Below are positions 17,867 through 25,852 of a stretch of DNA of 64,000 nucleotides, piece after piece; position 1 is the first letter of the stretch; each line of letters starts with the position of its first letter. The stretch covers positions 62,001 to 126,000 of the forward strand of contig JAXMAF010000009.1 of the NCBI GenBank assembly GCA_046350555.1. The letters run 5' to 3'. This DNA is from JAXMAF01 sp046350555 (GTDB taxonomy: Bacteria > Planctomycetota > Phycisphaerae > Phycisphaerales > SM1A02). A program made the position numbers and the translations under genes. Below the pieces are notes generated by a model that saw nothing but the letters and a program-made list of their open reading frames with translations, ran no database searches and had not been told where the DNA came from.

Positions 17867-18738
17867 GTTACAATCCCTTTCAACTTGGAGCCCATGAGCA
17901 ATCTGGCGAACATCGCCAGAAATAGCACGCCGGCCGCCAGCAATCTGCCGGCGAGCTGAATACGTGATTGAGATTGCTTATCAGCAAGAGCGGCAGCTCG
18001 GAGGTCGAGCTCGACTAGGCCATTGGGAGTCGGAACGAACGCGATCGAGCCACTGTCACGCATAGTCGTGACCGCCTTGAATCCTTCGGAGAGGCCACCC
18101 GAATCGGTTCGCCATGTCGGCTCTAGGACTGCCTCATTCAACTCGTTAGGGGTGCAATACCACAAATCAACAAGCTCAAATTTTGTAGAGCTTACAATTA
18201 CATCGTGACCGGATTGTTCTGATTGCTCTTCAAGTACGAAATGAGCGGCCCATACGTTGACATCGACATCGTGTCTCCAATCAGACGCAGTCCATGTCCA
18301 TGTTGCGTCTTCTCCAATACATCGGACACGAGTAGGTAATGCCACGCCCTCCGGCTCCAACCATACACCACTCGCGGTCGCTTGCACAAAACTTGGGCAG
18401 TTGAGGCGTGCGGTCCAGCTGAGTGCGCCGCCAACCGCTGCTGTGTCGACCTGTGCAACCGTACCGCCGACGCAAGCACCGAGCCCTCCGGTCAGGAACA
18501 GAATTCGAGCAGCACGGATATTTCGCGCATGAACTTCTCCGCGATACTCCATGAGGGGTCGACTCGTGCTATCGAGAAGCAACAACATATCTTGCTCCCG
18601 ATGCCATGAACTCTTGCCGTTCTCCGCATGAAAGATCTTGCGCGAGTCTTTGTCTGTTTCGAATGTCCCTTCAAGGTGCCACAGGCGCTCGTTTGCGCAG
18701 CGAGCTGAATAGGATGCCCGGCCTGCGTTGCGTGGCAC
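17863..18738 (-). CDS. Hypothetical protein with two membrane segments, MauE operon
   Basis: 291 residues from a GTG at 18738. A hydrophobic segment lies near residues 73-92 (ILFLTGGLGACVGGTVAQ) and another near the C-terminus (LLAAGVLFLAMFARLLMG). The region between them, about 170 residues, would be exported; it is Trp- and Asp-rich and has four cysteines (LNCPSF, RCIGED, YCTPNE and GACVGG region). A regular N-terminal segment is charged and may be cytoplasmic. No domain recognised. The upstream gene stops 6 bp before the GTG and the downstream gene overlaps by 4 bp, so this is clearly an operon member. A later ATG (residue 51) is an alternative start. Confidence 0.65.
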   Translation of the reverse strand: MPRNAGRASYSARCANERLWHLEGTFETDKDSRKIFHAENGKSSWHREQDMLLLLDSTSRPLMEYRGEVHARNIRAARILFLTGGLGACVGGTVAQVDTAAVGGALSWTARLNCPSFVQATASGVWLEPEGVALPTRVRCIGEDATWTWTASDWRHDVDVNVWAAHFVLEEQSEQSGHDVIVSSTKFELVDLWYCTPNELNEAVLEPTWRTDSGGLSEGFKAVTTMRDSGSIAFVPTPNGLVELDLRAAALADKQSQSRIQLAGRLLAAGVLFLAMFARLLMGSKLKGIVT

Positions 18739-18744
18739 CGTAGT

Positions 18745-19251
18745 TCATTTAATACTGACATCGTGCACGTATGATGCGGCAGCCGCAGACTCTAGCATTC
18801 GCTCCAGCGAGTCCTGCACCCTGGAGGCAACTGGCTCGACGCCATGAAGATCGCTGGAATCTCTTACAACCGACTGGGCTTGACACGGCGGAGCTTGTAG
18901 TGTGCATACGACGACGACGGCAGCTGCAGCGAGTGCAAGATGGATGCGACGCCCCGCTATGACTACGGAACGCCATTTCGGGTTCCGTTGCCCAGAGCGT
19001 CCAAAGCTCCGTCTGTCTGTGTGTCGGCCGTTGAAGGCCTCCGGGCCATAGGACATCCAACTGGTTCCAGATTCGGCCCAGTTCCGCGCCGAGCGATGAG
19101 AGTTCGATTGCTGCTGCTCACTGCATACCGCTTCGCGGTGACAGCGGCCGCGCAAAGGCCCGACTCTAGAGATGCTGTCCGCGCTGGGAAAGAACATGTA
19201 CCCCATTGCGGCAAAACATCTGACTCTCGTCATCGATCGATCTGCGACCAT
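18745..19251 (-). CDS. Hypothetical exported protein at the head of the MauE operon (start uncertain)
   Basis: Only the last 75 residues look like a real protein. A hydrophobic export segment (IHLALAAAAVVVVCTLQAPP, then CQAQS) is followed by a short acidic helical tail (VASRVQDSLERMLESAAAAS). The N-terminal half of the frame is Arg/Ser-rich and may be non-coding. The true start could be an ATG inside, or a GTG nearer the signal segment. It ends 6 bp before the next gene. No family recognised. Confidence 0.4.
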   Translation of the reverse strand: MVADRSMTRVRCFAAMGYMFFPSADSISRVGPLRGRCHREAVCSEQQQSNSHRSARNWAESGTSWMSYGPEAFNGRHTDRRSFGRSGQRNPKWRSVVIAGRRIHLALAAAAVVVVCTLQAPPCQAQSVVRDSSDLHGVEPVASRVQDSLERMLESAAAASYVHDVSIK

Positions 19252-20120
19252 ATCAAAGCTCGCTCAACTTCGACAGCTGTGGTGCCCGCAGTACGCCCTA
19301 CGCTAGTCGATTCCTGCCGGACGATCGCTCTATTCGCGATACCCCGGGGTGGTGGCGCGGCCGTCCGCAACAGCGTGGCAACCCGGGGAAGCGCCTGAGG
19401 CGATACCGCAGTATAACGTGAGCGGTGAGCGATGGAAGGCTCTTTTCCTTCTCCTGGACACCCAGTGCTGCGCCGGCTTGGCGTGTCCGATTGTCGTGGG
19501 TCTGAAGTTGATCGTGCCCATGGACGAGGAAATCAGACACAATCCTGCGATTTTGTGTCGTGTGGCATGGTGTTTGCTTGCCACGAGAACAGGCGATGTC
19601 CCCACGCCAGTTGAAGGTTGAGCCCGCCGCGTAGGTCGGGCAGCATGGCAGGAGCACAGGGACAGCCACCGGTTACGAGTGGCCAGGCACGGCCGCGAAC
19701 GGCACACCGGAACCCGCCTCGCGCAGAGGATGGCTCCTCCTCGGCGGAACGAGCGTCTTGTGGATCGAGCGCACCGGGGCGAACGAGCGTCGCGACGTCT
19801 GCCCACAGTTGTCCCGCTGGAGAGACGCAAGCCGGACGCCGGAATCGGGAGTCGAGTCGGGAGTCATGTCGCCTCCGGCCGATCCTCGCGCGTGGGCCGG
19901 CTCGCTCGCGATCGCGGCGCTGAGATGCATCCCAGTGGATCCTCATGCGTCGCCCAGCCCAAGGGTGCCCCAGAGAGCCGTTTCGCCACGGTGGTCCAAC
20001 GCATGGAGATCTGCTGGAATCCGCATGAGCGGGACTGCGCCGCGCGATGCGCGAGGATCAACCCACGCCGCCATCGGCGCCGAAGCCGACGAAGATCGTC
20101 GGGCCACCACACGCGGCGAC
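19252..20120. other. Intergenic region with MITE copy E and an inverted GGCTGTCCCT motif
   Basis: No supported gene. A minus-strand stretch near 19380-19640 (HGHDQLQTHDNRTRQAG, LFSWQANTMPHDTKSQD) has protein-like texture in two different frames and could be a decayed gene, but I cannot name it. A CAGGGACAGCCACCGG motif lies at about 19657-19672, and element copy E at 19925-20026. Confidence 0.5.
19925..20026. mobile_element. MITE-like element, copy E (102 bp)
   Basis: Ends are ATGCATCCCAGTGGATCCTC and, on the other strand, ATGCGGATTCCAGCAGATC. G flanks both sides (the 3-bp GAG is repeated at both ends). The interior is more diverged than in other copies. Confidence 0.7.
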
Positions 20121-20879
20121 TCACCGCACCGCCTGCCCCCGCAACGTCACGATCGCCAACCGCCCGTCCGTGCGCCAGAGGTCGCCGCCTCCGTTGCGAC
20201 CTTCAAGCTGCGTGTGGAAACCGTCGATCCACTCGATCTTCTCGACCCAGCCGGCGTCGGTGAGCTCCTGCACGATGCGGTCGCGCTCGGCGTCGACGTC
20301 CGGGCCGATGTGGTGCGTCACCTGACCGGTGGTGTGGCTGAGCCCGACGCGCTCGTCCAGGGTCGCCGAGCCGATCCAGCGCGGCGCACCGGGTTGGCTG
20401 TCGTCCGTCTCGGACGAGCGCCAGAACCGGACGTGATGGCGCTGCGCTGGGCTGTGACCGATGGGCTGCTCGAAGGCGAGGTCCTGTTTGCGCTTGTAGA
20501 GAAAGAGCGCGCTGACGGGCGCATCGTTGTCCGGACGGCGGATCACCGAATCCACCGCGATGCGCACGCTGGTGTCGAAGGTAATCGGGTCGGCGGGCAC
20601 CCAGCCGGCGGCGCCCATGGCGAGGACGAGCTGGCGATCGTCGCCGACGATGGAGATGTTCAGCGGATCGCCTGGATGTCCGTCGCCGGTGAGCGTGATG
20701 TTGGGGATCGCGTCCGCGGCCGCGTCGTGGCGGAAGTGCTCCTTCCAGAGCCACGGGACCAGCAAATAGGCCGCGATGGCCCAGGCGACGAGGACGATGA
20801 TCAAGGTGCGCACCCAGCGGGTGCGCGATGTCGGCTTCGAGGGAGCTGCCGCCGCCTGTGGATCGTTGGACGTTGTCAT
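20121..20879 (-). CDS. LssY C-terminal-domain membrane protein
   Basis: 252 residues from the ATG at 20879; an ATG 12 bp upstream is also possible, and neither has a strong ribosome binding site. One membrane helix near the N-terminus (TLIIVLVAWAIAAYLLVPWL) is followed by an extracytoplasmic domain. The signature DPLNISIVGDDRQLVLAMGA, SALFLYKRKQDLAFEQPIG and RHHVRFWRS matches the LssY C-terminal domain, whose biochemical function is unknown. In other proteins this domain is fused to PAP2-like membrane domains, whereas here it stands alone behind a single anchor. It is probably monocistronic. Confidence 0.8.
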   Translation of the reverse strand: MTTSNDPQAAAAPSKPTSRTRWVRTLIIVLVAWAIAAYLLVPWLWKEHFRHDAAADAIPNITLTGDGHPGDPLNISIVGDDRQLVLAMGAAGWVPADPITFDTSVRIAVDSVIRRPDNDAPVSALFLYKRKQDLAFEQPIGHSPAQRHHVRFWRSSETDDSQPGAPRWIGSATLDERVGLSHTTGQVTHHIGPDVDAERDRIVQELTDAGWVEKIEWIDGFHTQLEGRNGGGDLWRTDGRLAIVTLRGQAVR

Positions 20880-20996
20880 GAGGTCCACCATGCTGCACGC
20901 GGCGGTCCCAAGTGGCAAGCTCGATGAGCAGGTGGGTGTCCCGCTGCCCGTAACGAAAGTGGCGACTGGGCAGTTGGCGAGTTGGTCAATGCACGC

Positions 20997-21470
20997 TCAC
21001 CCTGTTCTTGTGCCGCACTCTGGGCACACGACCCGGGGGGCAATTCGGATCATGTCGTATCCGCAGGAAGCGCACTCGCCCGGCCTCGCGGGGCGATAGT
21101 GTTTCAGGCCGATCACACCACGCAGGATCGAGGCCACCAGATACGCGGTGATCGAGATCCCCATGCTCAGGGAGGGACCTCCGTTGGGCGGCGTGACATG
21201 GCCGCCGACATACGCGGCGAGCGCGGTGGGGCCCGCGATCCACAGCAGGCCCACCAGCCAAGGGCCGTGCCAGAGGCCGAAGATCAGCGCCGGGCTGCAC
21301 ACGAATCCTGCGATGGCCCCGTACACCAGCGCGGAATTCGCCAACCAAGGCATGCCCATGCCCGTGGCAGCGATCACACCGAACCCGCTGCCGATCGTGA
21401 CCGAACAGAGACAGGTGATGACGGTGCGCCATGCTCCCTGCGACCTGGAGCGTGCGAGTTCGCGCGGCAT
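20997..21470 (-). CDS. Four-helix membrane protein with C-terminal zinc ribbon
   Basis: 157 residues. Hydrophobic segments include VITCLCSVTIGSGFGVIAAT, LVYGAIAGFVCSPALIFGLW, LVGLLWIAGPTALAAYVGG and ISITAYLVASILRGVIG. The C-terminus ECASCGYDMIRIAPRVVCPE, followed by CG, is a C4 zinc ribbon of the type seen at the ends of many planctomycete membrane proteins. Function unknown. It lies tail-on to the LssY gene with 118 bp between them on the same strand. Confidence 0.7.
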   Translation of the reverse strand: MPRELARSRSQGAWRTVITCLCSVTIGSGFGVIAATGMGMPWLANSALVYGAIAGFVCSPALIFGLWHGPWLVGLLWIAGPTALAAYVGGHVTPPNGGPSLSMGISITAYLVASILRGVIGLKHYRPARPGECASCGYDMIRIAPRVVCPECGTRTG

Positions 21471-21530
21471 GCGTGGAATATAGACGAGGCTTGGAGACCC
21501 GCCGAGGCTTGCGGTCAGTTGTCCCTCGTA

Positions 21531-21936
21531 TCAGCCCAGCAGCACCTCAAAGCCAGCTTGGGCGAAGTGATGATCCGCCGTCAGCGCGGCAGTCAATCGG
21601 CGCTGACGCATCACGACGAACGAGATGCAGTCGGTCAACGACCATTCCTTGTCGAGGCGCTCGCGGAAGAGCCCAAGCCCGGCGTGGAAGAGATCGTCGC
21701 TCGAGACGACGACCTCGGTCTGCGGATCATCGACAACCGCCATCAGAAGCTGCGTCGCCGCACGACGACGACGGAGTCGGCTCAGGGAATTGGCGACCTC
21801 CACAAGCACCCACTGCGTCGTCACCAAGCTCGGCGCGCTGCTCTCCTGCGCCAACGTCAGCGCCTTGAGATGAAGCGAATCCTGGCGGTTCAGCAGGGCT
21901 ACGTAACGACGCATCGACGAACAGCCGTCGAGTCAC
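21531..21936 (-). pseudogene. vapC: VapC-type PIN-domain toxin, frameshifted near the start
   Basis: PIN-domain ribonuclease of a VapBC system. The true start is the GTG at 21936, which overlaps the antitoxin stop as GTGA and reads TRRLFVDAS, containing the first catalytic Asp. About 30 bases in, the sequence changes frame: TCGTTACGTAGCC should read TCGTACGTAGCC to continue as YVALLNRQDSLHLKALTLA. The rest is a normal PIN domain (VTTQWVLVEVANSLSR, SLTDCISFVVMRQRRL, ALTADHHFAQAGF). An ATG-initiated 127-residue version would lack the first acidic residue and be inactive. One extra T is the only lesion, so an assembly error is possible. Confidence 0.8.
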
Positions 21937-22241
21937 CCGCGACCTCGCGCCGATCGTCTTGCCGGCCGTGCCGACTTGGACTCGGTCTCACGCTTCGGCA
22001 GCCCGTACAGATAGTGATCGAGATTGGTTGCAAGGTCGCTTGGAAGCCCCTCGGCGGCGCCAGCGATGTCGAGGAGACGTTGACCCCATCCCGTTCTCGC
22101 GGGCGCCGCCCCAGTTGCAGCGGCAGACGAACCGCGCGTGCGGCTCTTGACCAGCCGAACCGAGACGACGGCGCCGTCTGGCAGGTCGGACCCCTCAGCC
22201 AGCCGAACGACGCCCTTTCGAACGACACCGCGGTAGACCAT
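21933..22241 (-). CDS. vapB: VapB-like antitoxin
   Basis: 102 residues from the ATG at 22241, with AGGAG 8 nt upstream. The N-terminal part (YRGVVRKGVVRLAEGSDLPD, GAVVSVRL) is the short beta-rich element typical of antitoxins paired with this PIN family. The C-terminal part GLPSDLATNLDHYLYGLPKR is the toxin-binding tail. The stop overlaps the toxin's GTG start, the usual VapBC layout. The antitoxin itself looks intact; its toxin is frameshifted as read. Confidence 0.8.
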   Translation of the reverse strand: MVYRGVVRKGVVRLAEGSDLPDGAVVSVRLVKSRTRGSSAAATGAAPARTGWGQRLLDIAGAAEGLPSDLATNLDHYLYGLPKRETESKSARPARRSARGRG

Positions 22242-22328
22242 CGCTTTGCTCCTGAGCACCCGACCTTGGATTGTGTGGGGTTGAGTGAAGGGTAGGACAA
22301 GGATGAGGCGGATGACGCAAGGCGACAC

Positions 22329-22790
22329 GCTCGGCGCGTTCGTCTACCCGTCTCGACGCGCCCCGCGCCTCGATCCGGCGATCGCCCTGGCCTTGGCACT
22401 CGCGCGCGAACCTTTCTTCGCCGGCGCCTTCGGCGGCCGCCCTTGCGGTAGCGCCCGCAGGCGGCGATTGAGCTTCGTCTCCAGCTTCGAAAGGATCGAG
22501 TCCGCGGCCGCCGGCCGTCCCGTGCGCGTCGCAGCGTGCAGCCGCTCGACGATCGCCTCGTCGTCGGGCTCGCGCAGCATCCGCTGCCACGTCGCCGGCG
22601 GATACCGGCGCAGCCACGCCGTCGCCGCAATCGCCGGCGCGTCGCTTCGCGGCTTGGCGACACCACAGTGCACGGCCGCAGTCGACCACGGGTACCGCTC
22701 CGCCAGTCGGACGATCCTCGCGCGCACCGGGTTGCGCTCGAAGTACCGCACCGTGGATGACGTCGAACAACCGCTGGCTGTCCCTCAGGA
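22329..22790 (-). pseudogene. Truncated RAYT transposase (C-terminal half)
   Basis: Residues FERNPVRARIVRLAERYPWS through LRALPQGRPPK and a Lys/Ala-rich tail are almost the same as the C-terminal half of the intact transposase at 24693-25472. The N-terminal half with the HUH motif is missing. The truncation point (about 22757) adjoins GCTGGCTGTCCCTC, a motif seen at other transposase ends here. Both copies point the same way and bracket the SulP gene. Confidence 0.85.
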
Positions 22791-22797
22791 TCTCCGC

Positions 22798-24495
22798 TCA
22801 TCCGACCGATTGCGTCGGTCCATGCTCGAACGCGGCCACGGCATCCGCGAGCTGGCTGAACAGCGGTCGACCGCCGATCTCGGCGCCGGCCACCCTGGCC
22901 AGCGTTTCGCGCAGCGGCAGGTGCGCCTTGGCCACCACGAACTCGATGCCGCGGACGCGGAGTCGCGCCACATACTCGCGCATCTGCTCCGCTGCGGTGA
23001 TGTCGATCGTCGGGATGGCGCGGGCGTCGAGGATCACCTGCCGAACCGGATGCTGCTCCTGTTCGATGAACCCATCGATGCGCTCGATGAGGAAGCGCAC
23101 GTTCGCGAAGATCAACGGGCCGTAGAAGCGATACACCACCAGCCCGGGAATCGTCTGCGCAGCATCGTCGTCGCCGACATCGTGCATCGTGGTCGAACCT
23201 TCAAGGCGACCGAGCAGCGCATCCTGCGGGCGCACGATCTCCGCCAGCACGCCGAGCAGCGACAGCACGACGCCGAGCAGGATGCCCGGAAGCACGCCCA
23301 GCGCGACGACGCCCAGGGAGGTCGCCGCCGCGACGACCATGCTGAAGCCGTGCAGCCGCCACAGCCGGCCGTACACGCCTGGATCGACCAGCGTCACGCC
23401 GGTGAAGACGAGGATGGCCGCGATGGCCACCGAAGGCATCGTCGCGATCCACGGGGCGAGCAGGATGACGAACGCCGCCACGAGCGCCGCGGCGAGGACG
23501 CTGACCATCTGCGTTCGCCCGCCGGTGCCGTCATTGAGCAGCGTGCGGGTCTGGCTGGAGCCGACCGCGAAGCTGCACAGCAATCCCGCCGCGACATTGG
23601 CCGCGCCGAACGCGACCAGCTCGCGGTCGGGGTTGATCTGGTAGCCGTGCTTGGCGGCAACGGCACGCCCCAGGACGACGCCTTCGGAGAAGACAAGCAG
23701 GGCGATGCCAAGGGCCGCGGTGAACAGCGGAGTGGCGTCGTCGATGCCCAGGCTGGGCCACACGGCGTCGGGCAGGTTCAGATTCACCGTGCCAAGCGCC
23801 TGCACGCCCAGCGCGGGGAAGTCCACGAACCGCCCTGCGATCACCGCCAGCACGAACACGGCGACCGCCCCCGGCACCCTTCGAACCTTCCATCGACAGA
23901 GGGCCAGCACCGCGATGCACGCAAGGCCGACGAGCAGCGTCCGCGCGTGCGCTTCGCCGAGCCGCGTCGCCCACTCCCACAGACGCAGGAGCGTGTTCTC
24001 CTCCTCCAGTTGGATGCCGGAGAACTTTCCGATCTGGCTTCCGACGATGACCACCGCCGCGCCGTTCATGAAGCCGAGCATCGCTGGACTGGAGAGAAAG
24101 TCCGCAGCGATGCCGAGCCGCAATCGGGCCATGAGAAACAGCACGCCGGCTGTGAGAAGGGCCAGCACCGCCGCCAGCGTGGCCGCCTTTCCCGTGTCAC
24201 CGGCCGCGAGCGGGCCGATGGCCGCGCCGACGAGAAGCGCAATCGCCGCGTCCGGACCCACGACGAGGTGACGCGAGCTCGTGAACAGCGCAAACACCAC
24301 CATCCCCGCCACCGCCGCATACAGGCCGGCGGCGGGCGCGCACTTCGCGATGTCCGCATACGCGAACGCCGACGGAATCGTCACCAGCGCGACAACCAGT
24401 GCCGCGAGCGCATCGTGCCGAAACTTCGATCGATCGTAGTGAAGGAGGAGCGCCGCGCCCGGCAGCCACCTCCCCAATCGGTCGCGAGCTGTCAT
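22798..24495 (-). CDS. SulP-family anion transporter with STAS domain
   Basis: 565 residues from the ATG at 24495; the frame is open further upstream, with an ATG at about 24540. SulP proteins move sulfate, bicarbonate or related anions across the inner membrane. The transmembrane core starts at ALAALVVALVTIPSAFAYAD (SulP signature region) and continues through about 12 helices, with ALFTSSRHLVVGPDAAIALL and FAVGSSQTRTLLNDGTGGRT as conserved blocks. The C-terminal 120 residues form a STAS domain (QVILDARAIPTIDITAAEQM). The substrate cannot be assigned. The gene is bracketed by two same-direction RAYT copies. Confidence 0.9.
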   Translation of the reverse strand: MTARDRLGRWLPGAALLLHYDRSKFRHDALAALVVALVTIPSAFAYADIAKCAPAAGLYAAVAGMVVFALFTSSRHLVVGPDAAIALLVGAAIGPLAAGDTGKAATLAAVLALLTAGVLFLMARLRLGIAADFLSSPAMLGFMNGAAVVIVGSQIGKFSGIQLEEENTLLRLWEWATRLGEAHARTLLVGLACIAVLALCRWKVRRVPGAVAVFVLAVIAGRFVDFPALGVQALGTVNLNLPDAVWPSLGIDDATPLFTAALGIALLVFSEGVVLGRAVAAKHGYQINPDRELVAFGAANVAAGLLCSFAVGSSQTRTLLNDGTGGRTQMVSVLAAALVAAFVILLAPWIATMPSVAIAAILVFTGVTLVDPGVYGRLWRLHGFSMVVAAATSLGVVALGVLPGILLGVVLSLLGVLAEIVRPQDALLGRLEGSTTMHDVGDDDAAQTIPGLVVYRFYGPLIFANVRFLIERIDGFIEQEQHPVRQVILDARAIPTIDITAAEQMREYVARLRVRGIEFVVAKAHLPLRETLARVAGAEIGGRPLFSQLADAVAAFEHGPTQSVG

Positions 24496-24692
24496 GACGC
24501 GGTCGCCTTCATGGAGCGGGAAATCAACTCGTGTCAGCATAAGCGATGCGAGCGCACCGCGCAACGCGACGCTCTCGATGCCTGCCACACGCATCGCGGC
24601 GCCGACGTGGTCTTCCGGCTGCACCAGCGGCGTCCGTCGGACTTCCGCGCGGGACGGCGGCTCGGACCCGAGGAGTGCCTCGTCGCGTTCGT

Positions 24693-25472
24693 CTACCTCC
24701 CGCGCCGCGCCACGCGCCTCGATCCGGCGATCGCCCCTGCCTTGGCACTCGCGCGCGAACCTTTCTTCGCCGACGCCTTCGGCGGCGCCTTCGCCGGCGG
24801 CTTCGGCGGCCGCCCTTGCGGCAGCGCCCGCAGGCGGCGATTGAGCTTCGTCTCCAGCTTCGACAGGATCGAGTCCGCGGCCGCCGGCCGTCCGGTGCGC
24901 GTCGCGGCGCGCAGCCGCTCGACGATCGCCTCATCGTCGGGCTCGCGCAGCATCCGCTGCCACGTCGCCGGCGGATACCGACGCAGCCACGCCGTCGCCT
25001 CGATCGCCGGCGCGTCGCTTCGCGGCTTGGCGACACCACAGTGCACGGCCGCAGTCGACCACGGGTACCGCTCCGCCAGCCGGACGATCCTCGCGCGCAC
25101 CGGGTTGCGCTCGACGTATCGCACCGCGGCCAAGGCATGCTCGTCGTCGAGCGGGCACGAGAAGAAACGACCCTGCCACAGGTGGCCGCTGCGCCCGTGA
25201 AGTCGGTTGATCGCCTGCGTGTACCTCCAGTGCGTGCGCCCGACCGCGAGCTCGAGCCCCGCCGCGTCGCGCGGGACGACCACCAGATGCACGTGGTTGG
25301 TCATCAGGCAGTACGCCACGATGTCGACCCCGTGCAGCCGCGCCTGCTCGTCGAGCGTGCGAAGGTAGAACCTGCGGTCGTCGTCGGTGAAGAAGACGTC
25401 CTCGTGGTTGTTGCCCCGCTGCGTGACGTGGTGGGCGAGTCCGGGGACGACGACGCGGGCGATTCGGGGCAT
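24693..25472 (-). CDS. REP-associated tyrosine transposase (RAYT), intact
   Basis: 259 residues, Y1-transposase family. N-terminus PRIARVVVPGLAHHVTQRGN, then the catalytic HUH-type block YCLMTNHVHLVVVP, and the candidate nucleophile tyrosine in WRYTQAINRLHGRSGHLWQ. A conserved RYVERNPVRARIVRLAERYP block is followed by a basic Ala/Pro/Lys-rich tail probably contacting DNA. This is the only apparently intact transposase in the window. Fragments of its 5' or 3' end occur at 15440-15550, 22329-22790, 27768-27835 and 34009-34075. RAYTs usually act in trans on small palindromic repeats, but a link to the MITE-like family here is only a hypothesis. Confidence 0.9.
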   Translation of the reverse strand: MPRIARVVVPGLAHHVTQRGNNHEDVFFTDDDRRFYLRTLDEQARLHGVDIVAYCLMTNHVHLVVVPRDAAGLELAVGRTHWRYTQAINRLHGRSGHLWQGRFFSCPLDDEHALAAVRYVERNPVRARIVRLAERYPWSTAAVHCGVAKPRSDAPAIEATAWLRRYPPATWQRMLREPDDEAIVERLRAATRTGRPAAADSILSKLETKLNRRLRALPQGRPPKPPAKAPPKASAKKGSRASAKAGAIAGSRRVARRGR

Positions 25473-25852
25473 GGGCGGATGATAGCGGATAGGTGGTGGC
25501 TGTCACTGGTTCCACCGAGCGATGACAGGAACGGGTCGCCGCCCCGCTCAGTTCGCCGGCCTCGGACCCGTCGCGCGGCCAAGCGAAAGGCGGTATCGCC
25601 CGGGGCGTGGAGTCTTGCGGGAAACGAGCCAGACTGGCGCGGACGATGCATGCCCCCGATCGGCGATGCACCTGATCAAGAGGTGTACCATCCGGGGACA
25701 CGGGATCCTGCGCGTGGCCCGCGCCACCACAAGTGGCCGTATCACTGCTCGCGACATGCGAGACATGCGCGACACGCGCACGTCGCCCGGGCCATGGCAT
25801 CATCATGCAGCCCGGCTTCCAATTCACCGCCCTCGCCCAAGGAGCGTCTCCG
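25473..25852. other. Intergenic region, RAYT 5' flank
   Basis: It contains the motif GGTGGTGGCTGTCACT at about 25493-25508, upstream of the transposase start, and a short run of GACATGCG-like repeats near 25755-25785. A Met-initiated upstream extension of the dockerin gene is rejected because of the better start at 25853. Confidence 0.5.

Noticed and set aside
22285..25200. 971-codon plus-strand frame across the SulP and transposase region
   Set aside because: It is the antisense of the SulP and RAYT genes, which have clear domain motifs on the minus strand.
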